From assembly GCA_017551725.1 (NCBI GenBank), contig JAFZKY010000052.1, forward strand, positions 1 to 64,000: a stretch of DNA of 64,000 nucleotides. Direction: 5' to 3'. Both the position numbers and the translations under genes were made by a program. Shown here in pieces: positions 36,069 to 45,629 of the stretch; the stretch's first letter is position 1, and each line of letters begins with the position of its first letter. Source of the stretch: Bacteroidales bacterium (lineage in GTDB: Bacteria; Bacteroidota; Bacteroidia; Bacteroidales; WCHB1-69). The notes under the pieces are model-generated. The model searched no databases, was not told the origin of the DNA, and saw nothing but the letters and a program-made list of their open reading frames with translations.

Positions 36069-37104
36069 TGTCACACATTATATTTATTATAATAAGGATG
36101 ATGGAAACGTAGAGCAGCGAGCCCATCACCACGGGGAAGTCGTATTTGTCGAGCGCATCCACGATGACCACGCCCATGCCTTTCCAGTCGAAGATGTATT
36201 CCACGAAGACCGCGCCGGCCAACAGTCCCGCCAGCCAGCCCGAAATGGCGGTGACCACGGGGTTGAGGGCGTTTTTCAGCGCGTGGCGGGTGATGATGAC
36301 GCTCTTTTTGAGCCCTTTGGCCTTGGCCGTGCGGATATAGTCTTGCGACAGCACATCGAGCAGCGAGTTTTTGGTCAGTTCCACCACCACAGCCAAAGGG
36401 CGTATTCCCAGCGTGATGGCGGGCAGGATGAGGTTTTTGAGGTCCAGATACTGGCCCATGCCGTAGTCGTCCACCGTGTAGAGGCTGCCGAACATGCTCA
36501 GTCCGGTGATGTCGGAGAGCAGGAAGGCGAAAATCCAGGCCAGCAGGATGGCGGCGAAGAAGGAGGGCACCGACATACCAAGGGTGGAGAACACCAGGGC
36601 CACGTGGTCGAACCAGGTGCCCTTGTAGAGGGCGCAGAAGATGCCGATGATGATGCCCACGATGAGGGCGAACACGATGGAGACGACGGCCAGCAGTACG
36701 GTTTTAGGGAAGGCCTCCGTGATAATCTCGCCCACGGGGCGTTTGCTCTGATAAGAGCGCCGCAGGTACGGGGCCTTGAGCACCACCGCCGATTTGCCCA
36801 ACGGCAGGATTTTCACATAGTGATAGTCGTTGTCATCCAAGTAGAAAAACGATTCCGTGTCTTGGGTTTTGTGCCACGAGATGGGGGCCACATCGTTGAG
36901 ATAGGCCAGATATTGCACGCCGACGGGCAGGTCAAGGCCCATCTCCTTGCGGATGGCCTCCTCGGTCTGGAGGTCGCTGCGCTGGCCCATCATCATGCGC
37001 GCGGGGTCGGAGGGCAATACGGTGAACAGGAAGAACACCAGCGTCACCACGCCGAGCATCAGCAGCAGGCCGTATCCGATCTTTTTGACTATGTAACGAA
37101 GCAC
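36028..37104 (-). CDS. Orphan OppB/DppB-type ABC transporter permease
   Basis: This 358-residue inner-membrane permease has a typical OppB N terminus (MLRYIVKKIGYGLLLMLGVVTLVFFLFTVLPSDPA), five further spans, and the EAA loop DYIRTAKAKGLKKSVIITRHALKNALNP that contacts the ATPase. The family imports peptides or nickel with an OppC partner, two ATPases and a binding protein, none of which are in this window. The segment about 52-115 is longer than in most OppB proteins. The start is GTG at 37104; it matches the family N terminus and lies only 6 bases after a TAnnTTTG element, so the mRNA would be almost leaderless. The 3' end overlaps the convergent ligase gene by 41 bases. Confidence 0.9.
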   Translation of the reverse strand: MLRYIVKKIGYGLLLMLGVVTLVFFLFTVLPSDPARMMMGQRSDLQTEEAIRKEMGLDLPVGVQYLAYLNDVAPISWHKTQDTESFFYLDDNDYHYVKILPLGKSAVVLKAPYLRRSYQSKRPVGEIITEAFPKTVLLAVVSIVFALIVGIIIGIFCALYKGTWFDHVALVFSTLGMSVPSFFAAILLAWIFAFLLSDITGLSMFGSLYTVDDYGMGQYLDLKNLILPAITLGIRPLAVVVELTKNSLLDVLSQDYIRTAKAKGLKKSVIITRHALKNALNPVVTAISGWLAGLLAGAVFVEYIFDWKGMGVVIVDALDKYDFPVVMGSLLYVSIILIIINIMCDIIYGWLDPRVSLN

Positions 37105-37109
37105 GGCGG

Positions 37110-37117
37110 CAAAGATA
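37110..37117 (-). promoter_or_regulatory. -7 promoter element of the OppB-type permease gene
   Basis: Minus-strand TATCTTTG, ending 6 bases before the GTG start. Transcription would begin at or next to the start codon. Confidence 0.55.
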
Positions 37118-37178
37118 CAATTTTTGGTAAAAAAATACCAACATTATCAACACATTCGTTTTTGGAAGGAAAAAAATT

Positions 37179-37186
37179 TATTTTTG
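37179..37186 (+). promoter_or_regulatory. -7 promoter element of giant adhesin gene 1
   Basis: TATTTTTG, with a TTTG at 37161-37164. The upstream block 37129-37167 is nearly identical to 45497-45533 before giant gene 2. The leader is about 55 bases. Confidence 0.6.
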
Positions 37187-37247
37187 CAAATTGTTTTATT
37201 TTAAAATGGAAGATAATATCTTTTTTATTCATTAAAATATCAAGTTT

Positions 37248-40200
37248 ATGAGAAAGTTTTTACTGACCTTAATGGTGATTTGTGCCAGTGTGTTTTCGTT
37301 CACACTAAAGGCACAGCTAACGCTCACTGTGGCGGATGGTACAACCACAAACAGTTACGTCCCTCTCTATGGTTTATGGATGGACGATTACACCCGCTCA
37401 CAGTGCATCTATCCGGCCTCTCTGTTGAATGACATGATTGGCAGCACCATCAGTGAGATGACGTTCTATGTGTCATCAGCACCTTCCAATCCATGGACCT
37501 CTATTATGGAGATGAAGTTAGGAACTTGCTCGGCAACGACATTTTCGAGTACCTCGTTCCTGACCGACCCGACCCAGACCGTCTATACAGGCACACTGCC
37601 GGTGACGAATGGGCTGCTGACCGTTGTTTTCACCACCCCGTTCGTATATTCGGGAGGGAACCTGGTGGTGGAGTTTGCCTCCCAAACCACTGGAAACTAT
37701 TCTTCTGCTTATTTCTACGGCATTTCTTCTACGGGTTCTTCCTTGTCGGGATACAGTAGCACGAGTGCCAGCGCAGTTTCGCCCACGCAGCGTGATTTCT
37801 TGCCCAAAGCAACGTTCACCTATTCTCCGAATAATGTGTCATGTCCTTTCCCGACAGATTTGATGATTTCTGATCTCGGCTCTAATGATGCCACGTTCTC
37901 CTGGACTACAGGCGGTACGGAAACCATGTGGGATGTTATTTTGTCCGATACCTTAATGCACCCTGACAGCGCTTCTGTTCCTACAGACAATGCAATGGAT
38001 ACGTTCTACACCTTTTTAAATCTTATTCCTAACACAGTTTACTACGCATATGTCCGCGCCAACTGCGGTGGCACCGATTACAGTTTTTGGCGTTCCACCA
38101 CATTCCGCACCCATTGCGCCAGTGAGATAGTCATTCCTTACTTGGAGGATTTCGAAGTTGACGGTACCGGCGCAGGTGCCCACCCGATTTGTTGGAATAT
38201 GATTTCCAATGCAGCTGCCGCCAATCAACCTTACATCTATACCACCAACCATATAAGCGGTGCCAACTCATTGTATATCAACAGTTCAACTTCCGAATAC
38301 ACCTATATGGTCCTTCCGGCGGTGGAGAGCAACTACTCCATGAACCAGATAATGCTGTCGTTTGACTATGCCCGTTTGAATGCCAATTACGACACCAAAT
38401 TGATTGTGGGTGTTATGGCGGATGATTCCACCATCAGTACATTTGAGCCGGTGGATACCCTCATGCCCGAAAGTAGCTATTATTGGTTGGGCGCGGAGGT
38501 CTATTTTGACAACTACACAGGTACGGGTCGTAACATCGCCATTTTGACAGATGGTCGTCATCAGCTGACCAACAACACCTTCTGCTTGGACTATCTGGAG
38601 GTGAAACCCGTTCCCAGCTGCCGTCGTCCTAACAATGTGCAAATCGTGGCTTCCAGCGAGGGCAGTGTCACCATCGAATGGGACGGTAATGCCACCCAAT
38701 GGGAGATCTCCTTTGTTGATACCCTCGGTTTGGATCCGGATTCTATCGGCAATTTGGGTCTCAGCTATATTGGCACGAGCAACAACCCCTACACCTTCTC
38801 CAACCTGATTAGTGGTAAGGAGTATGACTTCTTTGTCAGGGGTGTGTGCGGCAACGATCACAGTGAATGGAGCGACCGTCTGCGTTTCATCGCTCCGTGT
38901 GGTGAAATTACCAGTTTGCCGTACGTGCAGTCGTTTGACGTAGAAGCCAACGGTGCTCGTCCTGAGTGCATGACGACGATGTCCCACTCCTATGTCAACG
39001 TTCCGTATGTAACGAACCATACGCTCTATTTCTATACACAGTACAACAACACCCAGTATGCTGTCTTCCGTCCGCTGGCCTCTAGCATCACCGTTTCAGA
39101 CCTGCAGATGAAATTCAAGGGTTATACGGCTACTTCGGGACAGATGATCAAGGTGGGTGTGATGACAGATCCTTTCGACGAATCCACGTTTGAATTGGTG
39201 GAGACGTTCATGCCTTCCGCCACCAGCACTTGGGAAGACCATACCACGTTCTTCGACAACTATACGGGCAGCGGCAAATATATCGCTTTCTGTTACGCCA
39301 ATCCCACTTCTGTCTATGCATTTTATGTTGATTCGGTGGTGATTGATTACAAGGCCACTTGTTTTGTCCCGCGCAATGTCGAGGCGAACAATGTTACAGG
39401 TTCTTCTGCTTACCTTACTTGGGAACCGGGTCTCCGCGAGTTGCAGACCAGTTTCACGTTGGAATATAGTGAACAAGGTCAAAACCAATGGACACCGGTC
39501 ACGGTGAATGATAACAACTATCTGTTGGGTGGTCTTACGCAGGTTACGGCTTACGAGGTGCGTGTGCGTTCCAACTGCCCGCTTTCCAATTCGGATTATG
39601 TTTATGTCACTTTTGTCACAAACTGTAATGCCGGTGGCGAGGTGACCTTTGGAAATACTACAACAACAGAATACTACTATCCTGTCAATAATTATTATAA
39701 CTATAGTTACACACAGCAAATTTTCCTGGCCTCCGAGTTGAACGGAGCCGCTGATTTCCACAGCATTGCTTTTGATTACGCATATTCATCGGCTTCGACT
39801 GCCAAAACGAGTGTGAAAATTTATCTTGGCCATACGCCGGCCACTACGCTTACCACGACCGACCTGGTGCCGTACGACAGCCTGCATCTGGTGTATTCCG
39901 GTCCTCTGAACTGCCAACAGGGTTGGAATACGTTCGCTTTCGATTCTATTTTCCATTATAATGGTATCGACAACTTGGTGGTGGCGGTGGATGACAATTC
40001 TGGCGACTATGATGGTAATTCTTATAAATTCAATGCGCACGCTGCCGGAGCCACCCGTACCGTGTACTATTATTCCGATTCGTATAATCCCGATCCTCAA
40101 AACCCGACCAGTTTTTCCGGTAGCAAATCAACGGCCAGCGATCGCAGCAATGTCATCTTTGGTGGCAACTGCGACAGCACGGTTACCTGTATTGCGCCGA

Positions 40201-43200
40201 ACGTGATAGTCAACAATATCACGGATGAAACGGCTGATGTACAGATTGCCGCTGGCAACACGGAGACCTCCTGGACAGTGGAATACAAAGTTGCTGCAGA
40301 TACCCAATGGACATCTCTGGGTATGGTGAGTGCAAGCAGTTTCCCGTTGACATTGACCAGTTTGGCCCCCAACACCGTCTATGATGTGCGGGTACAATCC
40401 ATTTGTTCGGCCACGGAAACCAGCGACTGGATAACGGTCTCTTTCACTACGGGATGTTCTATGATTTCACAGCTGCCTTACACCGAGAATTTTGACAGCT
40501 ACACAACTTCGGGTTCAGGTGCTTATCCCGACTGTTGGCATATCTTGAGTAATTATACTTCCACACATTATCCTTACTTGAACACCTCCTCTTCCGGTAC
40601 TGGTACGCGCAGCCTCTATTTCTACAGCACGGGCAATTACTACTCTGCTGCTATTCTTCCCACCATCGATGCCACGTCGATTCAAATCAACCAGACGATG
40701 CTTTCTATGAAATTGAAAAAGAGTTCAGACAATTACTTTATCAAAGTTGGTGTCATGTCTGATCCTACCGATTTCAACACATTCGAAGAGGTGACTGTTT
40801 TGAGCCCGCAGACAACGACTGATTGGGAACAATTCTTTGTTTCCTTTGGTAGCTATACGGGTACAGGCACTTATATTGCGTTGGTCAGTTACAATGAGGC
40901 GGGTCTTGCCTCTTACATGTATGTGGATGAGGTGGAGTTGGATGTTCTTCCAAACTGTTTTGTTCCCACTTCTCTCACGGTGACAGAGGTAACCCAGTCT
41001 TCCATTTCCCTGCAATGGGATGGAAACGGAGCTCAAGAGTTTGAGGTGGTAGCTGTTCCTTCCGGTTCTACCCTTACGAATGAAATTGACAACGGCAATA
41101 TCATTACGGCATACGATGATTCCATCACGGTGACCAATTTGCTTTCCAGTACTTTGTACACTATTTATGTGCGTAGCAATTGTGGTATTGAAAACAGTTC
41201 ATGGGCTAACACTACGGCTAGAACCGTCCAGGTGCCCGCCGCACTTCCTTGGGAATGTGATTTTGAGAGCAGCAATCCTGGTTTCGATTTCGTGAACGGT
41301 TCGTCCAGCAACAAATGGTATATCGGTACGGCTACCAACAACGGAGGAACACACTCGTTGTATATTTCGCAGGACAATGGTGCGACCAATACCTATACCA
41401 GCAACAGTTCTGCTGTTTGGGCGTATCGTGACATCTATTTCCCGGCTTGTCCCGATGGTTATACCTTCAGTTTCGATTGGAAATCGACAGGTGAAAGTTC
41501 TTATGACTACATGAAGGTGTATTTAGGAGATCCTGTCGATATAGCTCCTAACAGTACGGCTACTCCGGCGGGTTCCATAACGATGACAGCCGGTACCAAT
41601 TCGTCGTATCCTACCTATTTCAACACGAACAGCAGTTATTTGACCTTCAACACCACGATACCCGGAATGACCACAGGTGCGATCAAGAGACTTTTCTTCT
41701 ACTGGCATGATGACACGTCTGTACAGAACAACCCGCCCGCTTCCGTGGACAATATCAGCATCTCGCCCATTTATTGTACGGCCCCGAGCAACCTTACGAT
41801 AACCAATGTGGGTACGGGTGGTGCCACCTTAACCTGGACCACGCCCGCCTCCGTTAACAATTGTGTGGTCTATTACAAGACGGATGAGGATACCGCTTGG
41901 ACGGTAGAGAATACGGCCTCCTCGCCTTACACCCTCAGCGGTCTGATGCAGAGCACGCATTACACCGTGCGTGTGGCCTCGGATTGCGGCGATGGCGAAC
42001 ATGTCAGCCCGTCTATTTCGGGAATGTTTACCACCACCTGCGACTGCTCGCCGGCGGAGAACCTGACAGTGAGCCAAATAGCGGGTACTTCTGCTATGCT
42101 GACATGGAGTGCTGGTCCTTTCGGTACGGCGTCTACCTACACGGTGGAATATTCCGAAGCCAATCAGAATAACTGGATTCCTGCCGCTTCCAACCTCACC
42201 ACTACCATGTATATGTTGAGTGGCTTGGATCCGACTACAAATTATGATGTGCGCGTGAAAGTGTTCTGCAACGACAATACTGAAAGTATTTGGTCTGTCG
42301 AACATTTCACTACAGGATGTATGGCTGGTGGAGAGGTTTTGGTTGGTAACGGGACAGCAACAGACAACTATACACCATCATACTCTTGCTATAACTACGC
42401 ATTTAGCGAGCAGTTGTACACCCCCGCCGAAATCGGAGGTGCCGGCACCCTCAGCTCTGTTTCCTTCAATGCCTCTACCGTGACCGCCACTCCCAGAAAC
42501 TGGGCTGTCTACCTGATGCCAACCAACTTGACCACGTTGACCGGCATTGTCAACATGGGTACGACAGCCGTGAAGGTGTATGAGGGACCAGTAAACATCA
42601 CCGAAGGATGGTTCACCATTAACTTCACCACCCAGTTCCCATACGATGGCGTTTCAAATCTGATTCTCGCCATCGATGACAATACGGGATCCTGGGTGTG
42701 TTCGAATGCATATTATAGCCATACGAATCCCAATGGTACCACTTACTGCTTATATTCGGATGATGATAATCCGAATCCATACAGTGCAACCTCCAGTTCC
42801 GCTTACACCGCTACAACCGCGAATCGTGCCAACACCATTTTTGGTATGCCTTGTGATAGCTTGGCCACTTGTATCGCCCCTAACCTGTATGTGAGTAATA
42901 TCACATCCTCTTCTGCGGATGTGAACTGGGTGGCTGGTTACTTGGAGAGTGCATGGGAGATGGAGTATGCCCTCTTTAGTGATTCCATTTGGACTCCTGT
43001 TTCCGGTGTGACTGGTAATATGGTTACGCTTCAGAACCTCACTTCGGCAACCCGTTATAAGGTGCGTATGCGTTCCGATTGCGGTGGCGGTGATGTGAGT
43101 AACTGGGTGTCTCGTGATTTCAAGACGGAGTGTGACGTGTTTGCCATCCCGTTCAGCGAGAACTTCAACACGCAGGGTAGTGGAAATGACGCCTTCCCGG

Positions 43201-45206
43201 ATTGCTGGTCTCGTGATAACGACTACAGCACCTCCGCCTATCCGTATATATCAACCACAGAAGGCGGCTCCCTCTATTTCTACGCCAGTACGTCCTCCTA
43301 TAACATTGCCGTTACGCCGGAGCTGAACGCCACGCTGAACACATTGGCGGTTTCGTTCGACTTGAGAACGGGTAATGTTTCCAATGGTATTATAGTGGGT
43401 GTTATGGATAATCCTGATAGTTTGGCCGGATTCGTCCCGGTGGACACCGTTTTCTGCACGACGACGGGCGTTCTGCAGCGTCAGGAGGTCTATTTGGACA
43501 ACTATATCGGAAATGGCAAGTATGTGGCCTTCATGACATACATTGTGAGTGGCGCTGCCTTATATATGGATAATCTAACGATTGATTTGATGCCGACCTG
43601 TAAGATGCCGAACAACCTCACAGTTCAGAATACCACCCAAACATCTGCCCAGCTTTCTTGGACGGAAAGAGGTACAGCCACCAGCTGGAATGTGGAATAT
43701 GGTGCAGTTGGTTTCACGCCCGGAACGGGTACCTCCGTTCAGGTTCAGGGTACGCCAAGTACCACCATCAATGGCCTGACGTCCAGCACCACGTATGACT
43801 TCTACGTACAGTCTGACTGCGGGAGCGGTGATGTGAGCGCATGGTCAACGAAGGTGACGGGTTCAACCCAGTGCGGTGCGGTTACTGTTTTGCCTTATAC
43901 GGAGAATTTCGACTCGTATGGCACAGGAACGACCGCCTACCCGCTTTGCTGGAGCAAGATTAACACTTACACGAGTGGTGAACGTCCATATTGCAACTCC
44001 ACCTACGGTTACAACGGATCTACGGCTGGCTTGTATTTCTACTCAAGCAGTTCGACGTACAATATAGCCATCACGCCGGAATTTGATGCTACCATCCCAA
44101 TCAACACCTTGAAAGCCACGTTCATGTACAGAGGCTATTCCTCCTCTTCATACGACAACACCATGGTGGTGGGTGTGATGACGAATCCGTTGGATGCCAC
44201 TACCTTTGTGCCTGTGGATACGGTTTCCCCAGGTTCTTCTGTGACGACGTACGAGAGTCGCGAGGTGAGTTTCGCCAACTATACCGGAACGGGTCATTAT
44301 ATTGCGTTCAAGAACGGAGAGATGGGTTCCTCCTCGGCCAGTTATGCCATAATGGACAATCTGGTCATCAGTTTGGACAGCAACGCATCTCCTTCCACTT
44401 GTCAGGTGCCTACGGGCCTTGCCGTGGCTCCTGCTACCATTACGCAGACCACTGCTACGGCCACATGGCTGGCTGGTGGCAACGAGACGGCTTGGGATAT
44501 CCAGTACAGGGAACATAATGCTCCCGCTTGGGGTAACACTATCCCGGTGCAGTCGCCCACCTACAATTTCACGGGCCTCACTGCCAGCACACAGTACGAT
44601 GTGCGCGTGCGTGCCAACTGCGGCAGCGACAACACTTCCGACTGGACCGCTGCTGTTACCTTCCAGACCCTCGCCCAGGGACAGGATCCGTGCAACGACC
44701 CGACCAACCTCACCGCTACGGACGCAACCACCAACAGCGTGGTGCTCGACTGGACGGAGAATGGCAATGCCACCTCTTGGACCATCAACTATAAGGAAGA
44801 CAATGCTGCCCAGTGGTCCACGGCCACGGCTAATGCTCATCCTTATACCCTCACGGGTCTGCAGCCTGCTACGGACTACTCCGTGTATGTGGTTGCCAAC
44901 TGCGCCAGCGGCCAGAGCGGTGCCTCCAACACGGTGACGTTCACCACAGAGGGCGTCGGCATCAACGACTACGAACAAGCTATCAGTCTCTACCCGAACC
45001 CGAACAATGGACAGTTTATAATTAATAATGAACAATTAACAATTAACAATGTTCAGGTTTATGATGTGTATGGCAAGCTGTTGAAGACAGTGGAAGTGAA
45101 TGCCAATACGGCAGAACTTGATGTGAGAGAACTGTCTGCTGGCATGTACTTCGTGCGTGTCAACACCGAGAAGGGTGTGGTGACAAAGAGCTTCGTGAAG
45201 AAGTAA
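37248..45206 (+). CDS. Giant T9SS-secreted modular adhesin-like protein 1
   Basis: This 2652-residue secreted protein has a signal peptide (about 1-22, ending TLKAQ) and repeated beta-sandwich modules. Rough map: module A (about 22-195, 794-981, 1692-1874; typified by QQGWNTFAFDSIFHYNGIDN), eleven fibronectin type III domains, and six choice-of-anchor-J/cleaved-adhesin-like modules (about 291-458, 552-705, 1070-1236, 1327-1511, 1961-2118, 2210-2384; typified by LPYTENFDSY..CWHIL and VGVMSDPTDFNTFEEV). It ends in a type A sorting domain (about 2573-2652, LYPNPNNGQF..VRVNTEKGVVTKSFVKK). Related modules occur in gingipain/HagA haemagglutinins, so surface adhesion is the likely role; no catalytic motif is seen. 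It is closely related to the next gene. Confidence 0.88.
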   Translation: MRKFLLTLMVICASVFSFTLKAQLTLTVADGTTTNSYVPLYGLWMDDYTRSQCIYPASLLNDMIGSTISEMTFYVSSAPSNPWTSIMEMKLGTCSATTFSSTSFLTDPTQTVYTGTLPVTNGLLTVVFTTPFVYSGGNLVVEFASQTTGNYSSAYFYGISSTGSSLSGYSSTSASAVSPTQRDFLPKATFTYSPNNVSCPFPTDLMISDLGSNDATFSWTTGGTETMWDVILSDTLMHPDSASVPTDNAMDTFYTFLNLIPNTVYYAYVRANCGGTDYSFWRSTTFRTHCASEIVIPYLEDFEVDGTGAGAHPICWNMISNAAAANQPYIYTTNHISGANSLYINSSTSEYTYMVLPAVESNYSMNQIMLSFDYARLNANYDTKLIVGVMADDSTISTFEPVDTLMPESSYYWLGAEVYFDNYTGTGRNIAILTDGRHQLTNNTFCLDYLEVKPVPSCRRPNNVQIVASSEGSVTIEWDGNATQWEISFVDTLGLDPDSIGNLGLSYIGTSNNPYTFSNLISGKEYDFFVRGVCGNDHSEWSDRLRFIAPCGEITSLPYVQSFDVEANGARPECMTTMSHSYVNVPYVTNHTLYFYTQYNNTQYAVFRPLASSITVSDLQMKFKGYTATSGQMIKVGVMTDPFDESTFELVETFMPSATSTWEDHTTFFDNYTGSGKYIAFCYANPTSVYAFYVDSVVIDYKATCFVPRNVEANNVTGSSAYLTWEPGLRELQTSFTLEYSEQGQNQWTPVTVNDNNYLLGGLTQVTAYEVRVRSNCPLSNSDYVYVTFVTNCNAGGEVTFGNTTTTEYYYPVNNYYNYSYTQQIFLASELNGAADFHSIAFDYAYSSASTAKTSVKIYLGHTPATTLTTTDLVPYDSLHLVYSGPLNCQQGWNTFAFDSIFHYNGIDNLVVAVDDNSGDYDGNSYKFNAHAAGATRTVYYYSDSYNPDPQNPTSFSGSKSTASDRSNVIFGGNCDSTVTCIAPNVIVNNITDETADVQIAAGNTETSWTVEYKVAADTQWTSLGMVSASSFPLTLTSLAPNTVYDVRVQSICSATETSDWITVSFTTGCSMISQLPYTENFDSYTTSGSGAYPDCWHILSNYTSTHYPYLNTSSSGTGTRSLYFYSTGNYYSAAILPTIDATSIQINQTMLSMKLKKSSDNYFIKVGVMSDPTDFNTFEEVTVLSPQTTTDWEQFFVSFGSYTGTGTYIALVSYNEAGLASYMYVDEVELDVLPNCFVPTSLTVTEVTQSSISLQWDGNGAQEFEVVAVPSGSTLTNEIDNGNIITAYDDSITVTNLLSSTLYTIYVRSNCGIENSSWANTTARTVQVPAALPWECDFESSNPGFDFVNGSSSNKWYIGTATNNGGTHSLYISQDNGATNTYTSNSSAVWAYRDIYFPACPDGYTFSFDWKSTGESSYDYMKVYLGDPVDIAPNSTATPAGSITMTAGTNSSYPTYFNTNSSYLTFNTTIPGMTTGAIKRLFFYWHDDTSVQNNPPASVDNISISPIYCTAPSNLTITNVGTGGATLTWTTPASVNNCVVYYKTDEDTAWTVENTASSPYTLSGLMQSTHYTVRVASDCGDGEHVSPSISGMFTTTCDCSPAENLTVSQIAGTSAMLTWSAGPFGTASTYTVEYSEANQNNWIPAASNLTTTMYMLSGLDPTTNYDVRVKVFCNDNTESIWSVEHFTTGCMAGGEVLVGNGTATDNYTPSYSCYNYAFSEQLYTPAEIGGAGTLSSVSFNASTVTATPRNWAVYLMPTNLTTLTGIVNMGTTAVKVYEGPVNITEGWFTINFTTQFPYDGVSNLILAIDDNTGSWVCSNAYYSHTNPNGTTYCLYSDDDNPNPYSATSSSAYTATTANRANTIFGMPCDSLATCIAPNLYVSNITSSSADVNWVAGYLESAWEMEYALFSDSIWTPVSGVTGNMVTLQNLTSATRYKVRMRSDCGGGDVSNWVSRDFKTECDVFAIPFSENFNTQGSGNDAFPDCWSRDNDYSTSAYPYISTTEGGSLYFYASTSSYNIAVTPELNATLNTLAVSFDLRTGNVSNGIIVGVMDNPDSLAGFVPVDTVFCTTTGVLQRQEVYLDNYIGNGKYVAFMTYIVSGAALYMDNLTIDLMPTCKMPNNLTVQNTTQTSAQLSWTERGTATSWNVEYGAVGFTPGTGTSVQVQGTPSTTINGLTSSTTYDFYVQSDCGSGDVSAWSTKVTGSTQCGAVTVLPYTENFDSYGTGTTAYPLCWSKINTYTSGERPYCNSTYGYNGSTAGLYFYSSSSTYNIAITPEFDATIPINTLKATFMYRGYSSSSYDNTMVVGVMTNPLDATTFVPVDTVSPGSSVTTYESREVSFANYTGTGHYIAFKNGEMGSSSASYAIMDNLVISLDSNASPSTCQVPTGLAVAPATITQTTATATWLAGGNETAWDIQYREHNAPAWGNTIPVQSPTYNFTGLTASTQYDVRVRANCGSDNTSDWTAAVTFQTLAQGQDPCNDPTNLTATDATTNSVVLDWTENGNATSWTINYKEDNAAQWSTATANAHPYTLTGLQPATDYSVYVVANCASGQSGASNTVTFTTEGVGINDYEQAISLYPNPNNGQFIINNEQLTINNVQVYDVYGKLLKTVEVNANTAELDVRELSAGMYFVRVNTEKGVVTKSFVKK
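45018..45052 (+). repeat. 7-bp tandem repeat inside the sorting-domain coding sequence, gene 1
   Basis: Five in-register units: ATAATTA, ATAATGA, ACAATTA, ACAATTA, ACAATGT. Translated, they give the IINNEQLTINN segment between the YPNPNNGQF and VQVYDVYGK blocks. Confidence 0.75.
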
Positions 45207-45236
45207 GCGCACACGCCTTATACGAATATAAAATCC

Positions 45237-45274
45237 AAAGGAGTCGATGCCGGAAGGTGTCGGCTCCTTTTTTT
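45237..45274 (+). terminator. Terminator of giant gene 1 (conserved copy 1)
   Basis: A 15-bp stem (three G-U pairs) with a GGAA loop and seven T. Nearly the same sequence ends giant genes 2 and 3. Confidence 0.9.
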
Positions 45275-45280
45275 AGGGGA

Positions 45281-45334
45281 CAGGGGATAGTAATTAGTAG
45301 TCAGTAATTAGTAGTCAGTGAATAGTGAATAGTG
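45281..45334 (+). repeat. Intergenic 7-bp repeat array after giant gene 1
   Basis: Degenerate copies of AATAGTG/ATTAGTA/GTCAGTA in 7- and 14-base register follow the terminator. Related units occur inside the coding sequence of the giant genes. Confidence 0.7.
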
Positions 45335-45360
45335 TGGCACGTAAGTGCCGCACGAAACTA

Positions 45361-45476
45361 ATTCCCCTTCTTTTTTAAAGAAGGGGTGCCTGAAGGGCGG
45401 GGTAGATGTATAAGGAATAAAACCCCCATATTACTACCCTGGCCTGCGGCCACCCCTTCTATAATAGAAGGGGAAT
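45361..45476. repeat. MITE/REP-like palindromic element
   Basis: A 116-bp element is bounded by the inverted repeat ATTCCCCTTCT / AGAAGGGGAAT, with further internal complementarity (AAAGAAGGGGTG and CACCCCTTCTAT). It has no ORF. A short hairpin (GGCAC-GTAA-GTGCC) lies just before it at about 45336-45349. This fills most of the 423-bp gap between giant genes 1 and 2. Confidence 0.65.
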
Positions 45477-45546
45477 ATATCTCTCTCCTCCCTGCGAAAA
45501 AATACCAACATTATTAACATGGTCGTTTTTGGATGATACTTTTTTA

Positions 45547-45554
45547 TAGTTTTG
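45547..45554 (+). promoter_or_regulatory. -7 promoter element of giant gene 2
   Basis: TAGTTTTG, with TTTG at 45528-45531. The upstream region is shared with gene 1. The leader is about 70 bases. Confidence 0.6.
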
Positions 45555-45629
45555 CGCTTTTAATTCGTAAAAAAGTATTTTTATCTTAAATAGCATAAAA
45601 TCAATTAATTACAATTAAATACATTTATT

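Noticed and set aside
45281..45334. Phage or integron attachment site
   Set aside because: No integrase, no tRNA target and no direct-repeat pair flanking an element; the 7-bp arrays recur after each giant gene.
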